Origin: Actinomycetota bacterium
Lineage (GTDB): Bacteria; Margulisbacteria; Marinamargulisbacteria; GCA-2716485
Direction: 5' to 3'
Assembly (NCBI GenBank): GCA_002716485.1
Contig: PBBE01000001.1
Coordinates: 1-42,486 of the forward strand
Length of the DNA stretch: 42,486 bases
Each line of letters begins with the position of its first letter. The stretch's first letter is position 1. This document shows, piece by piece, positions 1 to 10,048 of the stretch. A program made the position numbers and the translations under genes. A model generated the notes under the pieces. It saw only the letters and a list, made by a program, of their open reading frames with translations, made no database searches and had not been told where the DNA came from.

Positions 1-78
1 CCAAGAAATAAAAAAATAGCGCCGTCAAATCTGTGAAAACCATCAACAAATAAGACCGCACTACTTTAATTTCTCAAA

Positions 79-441
79 TTAGAATGTAAATCCAACTGAA
101 GCATAGGGGCTTAGATATATAATACCTCCACGCACAAACACTCCATTATCAAGAACATAATCAACACCTGCACCAATATAAGGTAGTACAAGTAATCCTG
201 TTCCCCAACTCCAAAATGGGTTGAATTCATTAACAACTAAAGGACTTAGGTAAGAAATACTTGTATATCCGATGGCTGTATTAATACCACGATACCCAAT
301 GATTTCATTATTTTCATTTTTCTTTACAAAAGAAAACCCACCAAATGATAGTTGAAATTTAGAATCTTGAACATTCTTAGCATATGAGGCCGAAGCACTC
401 AAAAGAACACTCAATACAATTCCTAAAATTACTTTTTTCAT
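79..441 (-). CDS. Small secreted/outer-membrane-like protein of unknown function
   Basis: ORF with signal-peptide-like start (MKKVILGIVLSVLLSASASYA), alternating aromatic/Gly-rich C-terminus ending in F (ASVGFTF); AGGTG-type RBS just upstream on the minus strand. Confidence 0.55.
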   Translation of the reverse strand: MKKVILGIVLSVLLSASASYAKNVQDSKFQLSFGGFSFVKKNENNEIIGYRGINTAIGYTSISYLSPLVVNEFNPFWSWGTGLLVLPYIGAGVDYVLDNGVFVRGGIIYLSPYASVGFTF

Positions 442-636
442 ATTTTCACCTCCTTATTGAAGGCACATATTAACATAAGATTAATAAAATTACAATAAAA
501 AAATTATAATAAAATTTAGATCATATAAATTTATAAGCAAAAAAAAACATATTTAATAAAAAAAACAAAATATCAATGCAAACCAAACAATTATATTCAT
601 ATAAAAATACGCTCAAAAAAAATAATAAAAATAAAT

Positions 637-1737
637 TTACATATCAAAATATGAATGATCAATATATTGACGCTTTAATTGGGCTTGATTATGCAGCCGT
701 TGATTTAAATCCATAACATCAAGCTCTCCGGATTCAATGGCCAAGGATATCTCTTCCAACATCACACGAACCTTAGATAAGCGGTCAGTCGTTAAAATTA
801 CATCAACACCTGCATTTAAAGATAAAACCGCTGCCCTACCTAATCCATATTGAGTAGTAATCGATTTCATACTTAAGTCATCGGTAATCACCAAGCCTGT
901 AAAGCCCATTTCTGATTTCAATAACGATTGAATATGCCGTGATGATAAACTTGCCGAATATATAGGATCCAAGTCCACATATTTCAAATGAGACATCATC
1001 ACGAAAGGAACCCCCGCATCAATGGCCGCATAAAAAGGTCGTAATGCCCGTTTATCCAATTCAGTACGTGTTGTATACACAATCGGAAGTTGATGATGAG
1101 AGTCCAAGGCCGTTTCTCCATGCCCTGGAAAGTGCTTGGCCGTACTCGCAATTCCAGCTGCTTCAAAGCCTTGAATGATTTTTTTTCCCATTAATGACAC
1201 CATTAAAGGGTCCGTTGAAATTTGGCGTTGATCTAAGACCGAACTATAAGTCGTACCCATCACATCCAAGACCGGAGCAAAATTCAAATTAACCCCCAAT
1301 CGTTTCAATTCACGGCCTAACTTCATTGACACATCAAAGGCATACTCAATGCTGCCTATCTCCCCTAAAGTCTCCAGAGATGGCGCCTTAAGGCTCGGCG
1401 ATCGAATTTGAGAGATACGCCCCCCTTCCTGATCAACAGCGATCCATAATGGGGACAATTGCGGAACCACCTCTAGAAGTTGATTAAGTTGAGTGGAGAC
1501 TTGTTTCACCTTATCAGGATCCCGATAATGGCGACCCAATAGCAAAACACCCGAAATATGCTGGGTTTGAATAAAGCGAAGCAAAGGCTCAGGTAAAGGA
1601 GGCGGATCCGTAACCCCCATAATCACCAAGGCCCCAGGCTTTAAATCAGGAGATAAGCTCCGCGCAAAAATTCGATTTTCATCGCCCAAATACTGAATCA
1701 ATAAGCACAAAAAAAATACCAAAAGCAATCGAATCAT
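637..1737 (-). CDS. nagZ: Beta-N-acetylhexosaminidase, glycoside hydrolase family 3 (NagZ-like)
   Basis: Motifs AVDQEGGRISQI, KHFPGHGETALDSHHQLP and VITDDLSMKSI (catalytic Asp context) typical of GH3 NagZ; hydrophobic N-terminal segment. Confidence 0.88.
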   Translation of the reverse strand: MIRLLLVFFLCLLIQYLGDENRIFARSLSPDLKPGALVIMGVTDPPPLPEPLLRFIQTQHISGVLLLGRHYRDPDKVKQVSTQLNQLLEVVPQLSPLWIAVDQEGGRISQIRSPSLKAPSLETLGEIGSIEYAFDVSMKLGRELKRLGVNLNFAPVLDVMGTTYSSVLDQRQISTDPLMVSLMGKKIIQGFEAAGIASTAKHFPGHGETALDSHHQLPIVYTTRTELDKRALRPFYAAIDAGVPFVMMSHLKYVDLDPIYSASLSSRHIQSLLKSEMGFTGLVITDDLSMKSITTQYGLGRAAVLSLNAGVDVILTTDRLSKVRVMLEEISLAIESGELDVMDLNQRLHNQAQLKRQYIDHSYFDM

Positions 1738-1845
1738 AGGTTTATTTTATAGCAAAGCAAAATAACGCACCAGCAGATTGAAATGTTTAAACAAACCCGT
1801 CCGTTAACTAAGTAAGAAACCATAAAAAAGGAGCGTCATCGTGTC

Positions 1846-2607
1846 ATGATCAACATCAATTGCAACGCACTTATTAATACGCAAATAACCACACAAAGCA
1901 CCAAGGATTTATTGGCCTTATTTCAACCCACATTAGCAAGGCGCATTCAAGATAGAAAGTCATGTTACTCAATCGAACACATTCATCAGGCATATCAGTT
2001 CTTTATTCAGCACTTTGCACATATTAAAAAAGGACTCTTTTTTAATATAATGGCACAATGCCATGAGCTATTTCAAAATAACAAGTACCCAGACTCTTCA
2101 AAAGCAATAGCGTCTACCAATCTATTTTGGCATCTCATCTGTTTATCTGAACCCAACAATAAAAAGACCCGTATTCATATCAATCATCCCTCAATCCAGT
2201 TATTAAACTTTATACATGATCATATAAAAATCAAAGCAAATAAGAATCATGACGCCCATGAAATCCAGATCATGCCACAACACACAGGGCAATACACATT
2301 CGGATATGAGTTCATAATTTTTAACAAACCCTTCATATTCACCCTTGTCAGCCCTGATCATAATAGTCATAGTCTATTAAAAAAACTGAATGGCCTTTTT
2401 CAAGCCCAATTCATTCATAAGCAAGTTTATACCATTAGCCAAGTAAAACGTGTCTTTTCTGAGATCCCATCCCATCTACTATCTGAAAATCAAGTCAAGG
2501 CCATCTCACAAGCCATGAATCAATATCAAGCAAGTCAAATTCTATCAGAAATTGATATCGCAATTGCGTGTAAGCTGCCTATCAAAATAAAGGGATCTTT
2601 TTCTTAG
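1846..2607 (+). CDS. Hypothetical protein, no recognised domain
   Basis: 253-aa intact ORF with AAGGAG upstream of the ATG. Confidence 0.6.
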   Translation: MININCNALINTQITTQSTKDLLALFQPTLARRIQDRKSCYSIEHIHQAYQFFIQHFAHIKKGLFFNIMAQCHELFQNNKYPDSSKAIASTNLFWHLICLSEPNNKKTRIHINHPSIQLLNFIHDHIKIKANKNHDAHEIQIMPQHTGQYTFGYEFIIFNKPFIFTLVSPDHNSHSLLKKLNGLFQAQFIHKQVYTISQVKRVFSEIPSHLLSENQVKAISQAMNQYQASQILSEIDIAIACKLPIKIKGSFS

Positions 2608-2613
2608 GCCCAC

Positions 2614-5316
2614 TTAGGCGTCTAATATAAATCGCTTCATTTCATCAATATCAATGGTTTTATCTTCCGCATTTTCAACATCGATAATTTGATCAATTAA
2701 TGATTTCTTTTCTTCTTGTAAACTATGAATCTTGTCTTCAATCGTCCCAGCTGAAATCAGATTATACACCATCACTTTATTCGTTTGACCTAATCGATGA
2801 ACCCGATCCGTTGCTTGGGCTTGAACAGCAGGGTTCCACCATGGATCAAAATGAATCACATAATCCGCACTGGTTAAATTAATCCCAATGCCACCCGCTT
2901 TCAAAGAAATAATAAACACTCCAGGGCGATCAGACTTTTGAAATCGTTCAATCGCATCCATGCGTTTCTTTCCAGTCACTGAGCCATCAATACGTTCAAA
3001 ATAAATATCTTGAGTAATAAGCCATTCTTCCAAAATATCAAGCATTTGACTAAATTGAGTAAAAGTCACCACTTTGTGCCCCATTTGAATGAGTGCCAAA
3101 CATTTTTCCTTATAAAATTCAAATTTAGCAGACGGTAAGTCTTGTTCACCCCATTCCTTCACTAAACGAGGATGTATACAAACCTGTCTTAATTTTAAAA
3201 GTGCAGTTAACACATGCATCGTATCACGCTTACCTTGGGCATTTTGAATCCCTTTCTTGGCCACCTCTAATACGGTTTGATATAACTGCTGCTGTTCATC
3301 TGTTAAGTCACAGCGAATCATCATTTCTGTTTTTTCAGGTAACGAATCTAACACATCTTTTTTCTCTCGTCTAAGCAAAAACGGCTTAATACGGGTTTTA
3401 ATTAATTGGCCATTAGAGACACTAAGTTGTTCTTCAAATTGACTTTGAAGCCCACAGTAACCCGGCATCACAAAATCAAATAAATTCCATATATCACTTA
3501 ATTGATTCTCTATGGGTGTCCCCGTCATCACCAAGCGAAAATTGCCCTGCAATAGTTTCATTGCTTTAGAAATTTGAGCTTGTGGATTTTTCATAAATTG
3601 TGCTTCATCCACAATGACCGCTTCCCAACTCACCGATGAAAACACATCTATATCATTTCTAACAACACCAAAAGAGGTAACCACAAAATCAACCGTTTCA
3701 AGTTTATGTTTATTCTGATGCCGTTGGGCACCTGCATACACCAAAACTTTTTTATCCGGTAAAAACCGTTCAATTTCAGTCTGCCAATTATATAAAACAT
3801 TAGTGGGACCAATAATACAAATCGGTTGATCTGATTGAACAGAGCTACAAAAAGCCAATACCTGGACCGTCTTACCAAGCCCCATATCATCTGCCAATAC
3901 GCCACCCATACCGCCTTTATATAAAAATTGTATCCATTTAACGCCTACATTTTGATAGTTTCGTAAGGTGCCATTAAAATCCTTTGAAATAACGGCCTTA
4001 TCTGGAACAGTAATATCCGATAGTCGATCCACCAAATCAGACGCCTCTGGACTCGTACCCTTTGCTTGGTTTCCCAATAAAAATGGCATAATTTGAACTT
4101 TATTAAACGTTTGATTCGCTTTTAAAGCCCCCATTTTACTTAAACAAGACAAGGCGTTTTGGGTGTCATCAGAAAGCTTAACAAAGCCACGTTTGGTTTT
4201 AACAAAGCCCTTATACTTGATCATCAAAGCGGCCATCTCTTGCAATGAAACCACCTGACCGTCCAACGTTGCGTTCGGTTCAAAATGAAACCAGTCCTTG
4301 CCTTCAGAGCCTAACTGAAAACATAGTTCAGAGGGGGCTGTTTTAACATTAAAATCCTCTACGCTAGAATGAACAGTCCACTTTTTTGATTCTAATTGCG
4401 GAATTACTTTATCAAAAAAGAATCCAATATGACCGGGATCTTCCAACATAAAGGGCAATTCATATTCTGTAAATAAATCCATTAGCTGAGATTGAAATTC
4501 GGTCTCTTTCTTCTTATCTCTCATATATTGAGTATTGGTCTCTTGGTCATTAATATACTTCTCGTCATAATCCCCTTCAATACGAATATTGCCATATTGA
4601 AATTTAATAGCAAGCATTAACATCGGATCCACATAATTAACTTCTAAAATCGGAACAGGTGTTATTTTCTGAGGCACTAGTCGTGTTAAGTCCGTTTGAA
4701 TTTGCCAATGAAAGCGTTTTTTATGGGGCTCATAATAAGTCCTAATAAATGAAGGGATTTTCTTTTTAGGAATAATCATTTCAGGATAATCCAATAGTTG
4801 GGTAATCAAGTGATCCATCGGCTGTGTAATATGACGGATAATCAACTGAGATGACATCCAATATCGATTCTTTTTCCATTCAAAAATAAACCATTTTGGT
4901 GGTGTTTTAAACCACTCATGACGTTGTTGGAGTCGACAACGTATCCCCGCTCCTTTTTGATAAACCGTAATCGTAATTGGAATGAAGCTATCTACCTTAA
5001 TCAAAGATCGAGACTTAATCGAATATAAAGGGATCTCTTTTTCAACGGCATGATGAATAAAAAAAGCCATATCTTCATCATTCATCACCCCATAAGGCAC
5101 ACGATGAAAAGACGGTAATTTTTTGATCATTTTACCCACCGCATAACAAAAATCTAATTCTTTCTCAGTCAATGCTTTTTCATGATGATAGATGAACTTC
5201 AAAAGCGCTCCCCAATTTAAAGGGACCGGATTATCATCAAAGTAAAATTTTGTATATAACATCAATTGCTTTTTCTTCGAAATATGCAATTGAATCTCAA
5301 CGCGCAATGAGTTCAT
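2614..5316 (-). CDS. SNF2-family DEAD/DEAH helicase
   Basis: Walker A GGVLADDMGLGKTVQVLAF, VIVDEAQFMKNPQ, LVMTGTPIENQLSDIWNLFDF, C-terminal DPWWNPAVQAQATDRVHRLGQTNKVMVY. Confidence 0.93.
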   Translation of the reverse strand: MNSLRVEIQLHISKKKQLMLYTKFYFDDNPVPLNWGALLKFIYHHEKALTEKELDFCYAVGKMIKKLPSFHRVPYGVMNDEDMAFFIHHAVEKEIPLYSIKSRSLIKVDSFIPITITVYQKGAGIRCRLQQRHEWFKTPPKWFIFEWKKNRYWMSSQLIIRHITQPMDHLITQLLDYPEMIIPKKKIPSFIRTYYEPHKKRFHWQIQTDLTRLVPQKITPVPILEVNYVDPMLMLAIKFQYGNIRIEGDYDEKYINDQETNTQYMRDKKKETEFQSQLMDLFTEYELPFMLEDPGHIGFFFDKVIPQLESKKWTVHSSVEDFNVKTAPSELCFQLGSEGKDWFHFEPNATLDGQVVSLQEMAALMIKYKGFVKTKRGFVKLSDDTQNALSCLSKMGALKANQTFNKVQIMPFLLGNQAKGTSPEASDLVDRLSDITVPDKAVISKDFNGTLRNYQNVGVKWIQFLYKGGMGGVLADDMGLGKTVQVLAFCSSVQSDQPICIIGPTNVLYNWQTEIERFLPDKKVLVYAGAQRHQNKHKLETVDFVVTSFGVVRNDIDVFSSVSWEAVIVDEAQFMKNPQAQISKAMKLLQGNFRLVMTGTPIENQLSDIWNLFDFVMPGYCGLQSQFEEQLSVSNGQLIKTRIKPFLLRREKKDVLDSLPEKTEMMIRCDLTDEQQQLYQTVLEVAKKGIQNAQGKRDTMHVLTALLKLRQVCIHPRLVKEWGEQDLPSAKFEFYKEKCLALIQMGHKVVTFTQFSQMLDILEEWLITQDIYFERIDGSVTGKKRMDAIERFQKSDRPGVFIISLKAGGIGINLTSADYVIHFDPWWNPAVQAQATDRVHRLGQTNKVMVYNLISAGTIEDKIHSLQEEKKSLIDQIIDVENAEDKTIDIDEMKRFILDA

Positions 5317-5678
5317 ATGTTTAAATTATTAATCTTTATATAAGCCTTACCAAGATAGTCTTTTATTATGATGCTAAATCAACTATACCATTTAAAAATC
5401 ACTCTGACAACAAGATTAGCGATGATTAATCACAAGACTAAAATATAAAAAAAGCAATGTTGAACAATTCAAATCGGAAGTCCTAATTAAATTGAATCAT
5501 TAAATTCAATAACAAAGTCAATCCCATAGCAAATAAATACAATCTAAATATTAACCATACAAATTAACTCCCCCATAACCCATATCATTCATGCTATTAT
5601 TAAGTTAATTCAATTTCACATGTTTAAACTCATTCAAAAGTGGGTAGGTATTTATATAAGAAAGAAAAAGGAGTGAAA

Positions 5679-6125
5679 ATGAGTAATCCCATTTCTAAAA
5701 TCCAAAAGACACTTTCAAGTCCTAGTATGGCCATGGATTTAATACGAATCTATCTAGGCGCAGGCTTACTATTTAAAGGGGTTTTGTTTTTTAATAACCC
5801 TGAGTTCTTAATGAGCTACCTTTCAGGCTGGCATGACAAGTTTATTCTAGTTGCCATTATGCACTACATTGTCTTCTCTCATATTTGTGGAGGCATCTTA
5901 ATGATCATTGGGCTATTATCTAGAATCGCATGTATCATCCAAATCCCTGTTTTATTAGGGGCCATCTTCTTTGTTCACATATCTGAAGGATTTAATAGCC
6001 TTTCAGAAAACCTTGAATTCACCATCTTAGTCTTATTTCTATTAGTAATTTTATCAATCTTTGGGTCTGGAAAATTGGCCATTGATTATTTATTACTAAG
6101 CAAAGAAGAAAAAAACCAAAATTAA
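5679..6125 (+). CDS. DoxX-family membrane protein
   Basis: Multi-TM protein; LIRIYLGAGLLFKGVLFF and GGILMIIGLLSRIA resemble DoxX. Start moved to ATG 5679 because AAAAGGAG lies just upstream (supplied ORF starts at 5640). Confidence 0.65.
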   Translation: MSNPISKIQKTLSSPSMAMDLIRIYLGAGLLFKGVLFFNNPEFLMSYLSGWHDKFILVAIMHYIVFSHICGGILMIIGLLSRIACIIQIPVLLGAIFFVHISEGFNSLSENLEFTILVLFLLVILSIFGSGKLAIDYLLLSKEEKNQN

Positions 6126-6143
6126 TCCTTTATTTTTCAATGG

Positions 6144-6172
6144 TTGACTTGTACTATAATAGGCACTATAGA
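6144..6172 (+). promoter_or_regulatory. Putative sigma70 promoter upstream of the 854-aa metallopeptidase-like gene
   Basis: TTGACT - 17 bp - TATAGA read directly in the intergenic region. Confidence 0.45.
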
Positions 6173-6259
6173 TACTAATATTCATCCTTATATTCAAATG
6201 ATATAAGGTCAATTATATTGAATCACCCTATCTATAAACAAGCCCCTTTGGAGTGAACT

Positions 6260-8824
6260 ATGCGCCCATGGAAACCCCCTCTATTAATACTCAAATTTAT
6301 TATTTTAATTGTCATTAGCACCCCTACCCTCAGCGCTACTAATAACATTCAAACCCTCAAAGAATGGAAGGCGATAGAATCCGAACACTTTCAAATTTAC
6401 TTTACAAAAGAAAAAGCCCTGCAGGCATGGGACACCCTTTTTCACTTGGAATCATACTATAACCGTTTATTAAACACCCCCATTTATCTTCCCCAAAAAA
6501 CAAGTGTTGTCCTAGAAGACTATGGAATGACGGTTAACGGCGCAGCAATGGCCCCACCCATTAAATTAAAAATGGGCACCCATGCCCCGCCATCTTGGAG
6601 CACCTTAAGTCAGTATAAAAACTTTAATCGTTTACTCAGTATTCATGAACTAACCCATGCCTTACACATGTCAAGCAGCAGCTATATACCTCGATTTTTC
6701 ACAAGGATATTCTCAGATTTTTTCCACCCTAATCTTTACAATAATCGATGGCTCATTGAAGGCGTAGCAGTCAAAAAAGAATCATTTTTTGACCCTTACG
6801 AAGGACGATTAAACAGCCCCTATTACCAAGCCGTATTAAATGCACATATTAAAGACAATAAGACCATCCCTTACACTAAACTCGACTCACCTTATCACCA
6901 TCACTTACAAGGATCCATCGCCTATATCTACGGCAGTCTATTTATGCAGTATTTAACTGACACCTACTCAGAAGATCATATTGATCAATATATCAGTGAA
7001 AGCAGCAAACATATTTTAGCACCATTAGGAATCTTATTTCCCAGTATTGGCAGTGAATACATTAGTAACAAAGTCTTTAAAAAGCCTTTTTTTCAACTCT
7101 ATAAAGACTTTATTAACAATGAACAAAACAAACAATCTAAAGCACAAGCATTAGGTGATCTTCATTTAAATATAAATGGACAGATCCAATTTATAACCCC
7201 CCATTTAAATCACTTATACTTAATTGTTAATCAAATACACGTTAGTGCCCCATTTGAGGACTACCCTTACACCCAAATCATCCGATACACCCCTAACACA
7301 AAGACACACAAAGTCATTTACCAAACCAATAGCCCAATTAAAAGCCCACCCCAAATTCAAAATAACACCTTATATTTTCTAACTGAAGACACACGACTCT
7401 ATTTTAAAAACATCACTCAGAACAGCAAAGGTAGTGTCCATCAACTGAATAGCCTTACACTAGACAACTATCAAAGCAACACCTTATTAACAGGACCAAT
7501 CACTCAATTTATTCCTAAAAAGAATGGAGATATCCTTTATAGTCGCTACTCCCATTATCAACAACAGACTGATTTTTATTTATTCAGTCAAGAAAAAAGC
7601 AGAGCACTGACCAGCATTAAGGGCCATATAGCTGAACTTCGACAATATAAGGACCACATTTACTGTACCGCTAAATTCAAAAACGAATCTTGGAATCTCT
7701 ATCAATTAGATCTAGAAACCAAAGAACTAACGCCTGTCTTTCAACGACCAGAAAAACTCTCTCACCTACACTTTTCAAAAAATGGACTCACTTTTTTACT
7801 CAATACCCAAAATAGTCGACATATATATGAATGGATACCCAAGAAAAACAACGCAACCCCAATCTCCTTAAATACATACAATCATCTAGGGCTAGTATTT
7901 AATAAGCAAGTTTACCATGTCCAACTAACCGGAACAGGCTCAAGCCTATACGCACACCCTCATCCAAAGACCCAAAAGAATTCAATTAAGCACCTCCCAT
8001 ATAAGAAAGAAACCATCCCATCATCATTTCAAGAGTCAGTATTGCTAGACGGCCTTAAAACAAATATAAAACAACTAAAATCACCTCATACTAAACTACT
8101 ACCTAGTCTAATCGCTGGGAATGACCCTCTTGGCCTCGTTAATTACTCAATCTCCTTGACTAATATGTTTAGCGACAACAAATCCTTAAATGCCTCACTA
8201 AGTACACGCCTTTTCTCCCCCGCTAAAATCGCGTCTGAATACTACAAAGGCGTGACTACAATCAACACCCTATTTCCCATATATTTAAAAAATGACTTTG
8301 CGTTCTCCCTTACGCACTCAATCCAATCTTTAGCACCCTCACTAATCGGTATCGAAGGTACATGGGAACGCCCATTTTTACGTAGTATTTTTAGTATTAA
8401 AAATAACATTCAAGACCGCTCAACAACCCTAATCAACGCAGATATATCTGCCATAACCCGTCAATTCAAAGCCCAAGTCACTTTCGAGCAAAGACGCAAC
8501 TACAACAGCGAATATCAACTAGATCCAGAAACCATATTAATATTAAAAAGCGCCAATCAATTAGACCTCCATATAACACGTCCCATTTCAAAAAAATCAT
8601 TTTCCCTATATCCCATTATTGCACTACGAAACCAAGAAAGCTTCATCACCCTTTTCTATCGTAATCTTAGTAACTCAAAGTACCAACAATTAAAACAAGT
8701 CTTCGGCGTTGAATTAAGTGTAGAGAGCATTTTAGGCAACAACATCACAACAGTCCCTGGTATCGGTATTTCATTTAATGAAAACGGGCCTCTTAGCTAT
8801 TTTAAATTGGATATCTTTAATTAA
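6260..8824 (+). CDS. Exported gluzincin-like metallopeptidase with propeller-like middle and beta-rich, barrel-like C-terminus
   Basis: N-terminal hydrophobic signal, HELTHALHM (HExxH) followed by WLIEGVAV (downstream Glu context), repeated beta-strand-like segments, beta-rich C-terminal third. Confidence 0.65.
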   Translation: MRPWKPPLLILKFIILIVISTPTLSATNNIQTLKEWKAIESEHFQIYFTKEKALQAWDTLFHLESYYNRLLNTPIYLPQKTSVVLEDYGMTVNGAAMAPPIKLKMGTHAPPSWSTLSQYKNFNRLLSIHELTHALHMSSSSYIPRFFTRIFSDFFHPNLYNNRWLIEGVAVKKESFFDPYEGRLNSPYYQAVLNAHIKDNKTIPYTKLDSPYHHHLQGSIAYIYGSLFMQYLTDTYSEDHIDQYISESSKHILAPLGILFPSIGSEYISNKVFKKPFFQLYKDFINNEQNKQSKAQALGDLHLNINGQIQFITPHLNHLYLIVNQIHVSAPFEDYPYTQIIRYTPNTKTHKVIYQTNSPIKSPPQIQNNTLYFLTEDTRLYFKNITQNSKGSVHQLNSLTLDNYQSNTLLTGPITQFIPKKNGDILYSRYSHYQQQTDFYLFSQEKSRALTSIKGHIAELRQYKDHIYCTAKFKNESWNLYQLDLETKELTPVFQRPEKLSHLHFSKNGLTFLLNTQNSRHIYEWIPKKNNATPISLNTYNHLGLVFNKQVYHVQLTGTGSSLYAHPHPKTQKNSIKHLPYKKETIPSSFQESVLLDGLKTNIKQLKSPHTKLLPSLIAGNDPLGLVNYSISLTNMFSDNKSLNASLSTRLFSPAKIASEYYKGVTTINTLFPIYLKNDFAFSLTHSIQSLAPSLIGIEGTWERPFLRSIFSIKNNIQDRSTTLINADISAITRQFKAQVTFEQRRNYNSEYQLDPETILILKSANQLDLHITRPISKKSFSLYPIIALRNQESFITLFYRNLSNSKYQQLKQVFGVELSVESILGNNITTVPGIGISFNENGPLSYFKLDIFN

Positions 8825-8912
8825 CCCATTCATTAATTATTAACTTTCCGCAACACAAAAAACATGAGATAATAATTGTTGAATTAAAAAAAAAGAAAAA
8901 GAGAGGATAATA

Positions 8913-9983
8913 ATGACCACCGAAAGTAAAAAAGGGATGTTTCAAGACGAATTCAGTGAAAGCAAAATGAGTAACACTGAAATCATTAATAAACGACGCG
9001 TTATTAATGGCTATGACGATGGCTTAATGCAAGTAAGCCCCCTTAAACACCCATGGGCATATGATTTATTCGAAAAAATGATAAAAAACAATTGGGTCCC
9101 ACAAGAAGTCTCCATGCAAGCCGATGTAGACATGTGGAAAAGCGACAGCGAATTGACCCCACAAGAAAGAGAAGTTTACCAACGAAGCTTGGCATTTGTC
9201 TCTAATCTAGATGGATTACAAACCAATAATTTGGCATGTAATATTATCCGACATATCACCAGCCCGGAAGTTACGCTAGCGGTTGTTCGACAAACCTATG
9301 AAGAGGCCTTACACGTTCAAAGTTATGCAACCATGATCGAGGCCTTATCACTAGAGCCCGAAGAGGTGTATGGCTTATACCGCTCAGATCAAAATTTATA
9401 TGAAAAAAACCAAGAAGTTTTAAAGGCAACCAGTAAAATTGCATCTCCTACATTTGAAACGGGTACCTTTGAACATGACCAAATGTTTTTGGAAGCATGT
9501 GTCGGCAATATCATCTTAGAAGGGATATATTTTTACTCTGCATTTCTTATTTTTTATGTCCTCAAACGAAACAATAAAATGCCAGGTAGTGCCGAAATGA
9601 TTCAATTTATTAATCGAGATGAAGATATGCATCTGCGATTATTTATTCATATCACAAACGCCATTAAAGAAGAGCAACCTGAGCTATGGACTGAAGCATT
9701 CCAACAAAGAATCCGAGATAATGTTAAAGCCTCTGTTGAGCTTGAATACTCTTGGGGTGCCTCTTGTTTAGCTGACGGAATTTTAGGCCTAACACCAGAC
9801 AAACTTCGAGAATACTTACAATTTACTGGTGATAACCGACTTCAAGCCATCGGCTTAGAAAAAGAATGGAACAGTGAAAACCCATTTCCTTGGATCGATC
9901 AATTCACACAAGGTAATATGATTGAAGTAAACTTCTTTGAAGGAACTGTTCGGGAATACCAAACAGGCAGTTTAGAGTGGTAA
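8913..9983 (+). CDS. nrdB: Ribonucleoside-diphosphate reductase beta subunit, class I
   Basis: Di-metal ligand motifs: VSNLDGLQTNN, RQTYEEALHVQSY (EExxH plus Tyr at H+4), LEGIYFYSAF, INRDEDMHLRLF; C-terminus NFFEGTVREYQTGSLEW. Confidence 0.93.
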   Translation: MTTESKKGMFQDEFSESKMSNTEIINKRRVINGYDDGLMQVSPLKHPWAYDLFEKMIKNNWVPQEVSMQADVDMWKSDSELTPQEREVYQRSLAFVSNLDGLQTNNLACNIIRHITSPEVTLAVVRQTYEEALHVQSYATMIEALSLEPEEVYGLYRSDQNLYEKNQEVLKATSKIASPTFETGTFEHDQMFLEACVGNIILEGIYFYSAFLIFYVLKRNNKMPGSAEMIQFINRDEDMHLRLFIHITNAIKEEQPELWTEAFQQRIRDNVKASVELEYSWGASCLADGILGLTPDKLREYLQFTGDNRLQAIGLEKEWNSENPFPWIDQFTQGNMIEVNFFEGTVREYQTGSLEW

Positions 9984-10011
9984 GCAAGCCAAACTAATCC
10001 AGTCATTAAAT

Positions 10012-10048
10012 GCCCTGATCTAATAAAAAGATCAGGGCGTTTTTTTTT
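10012..10048 (+). terminator. Rho-independent terminator after nrdB
   Basis: GCCCTGATCT-AATAAAA-AGATCAGGGC stem-loop followed by a T-run. Confidence 0.9.

Noticed and set aside
480-636. A-rich, low-complexity tract as a possible origin or special element
   Set aside because: No DnaA-box cluster or iterated repeat seen; consistent with AT-rich intergenic DNA.
2700-2882. Small + strand ORF (60 aa) inside the SNF2 gene
   Set aside because: Antisense to a strongly supported helicase; no RBS or domain.
2614-5316. SNF2 helicase as part of an antiphage defence system
   Set aside because: No adjacent nuclease, methyltransferase or other defence partner; lone SNF2 helicases are common in bacteria.
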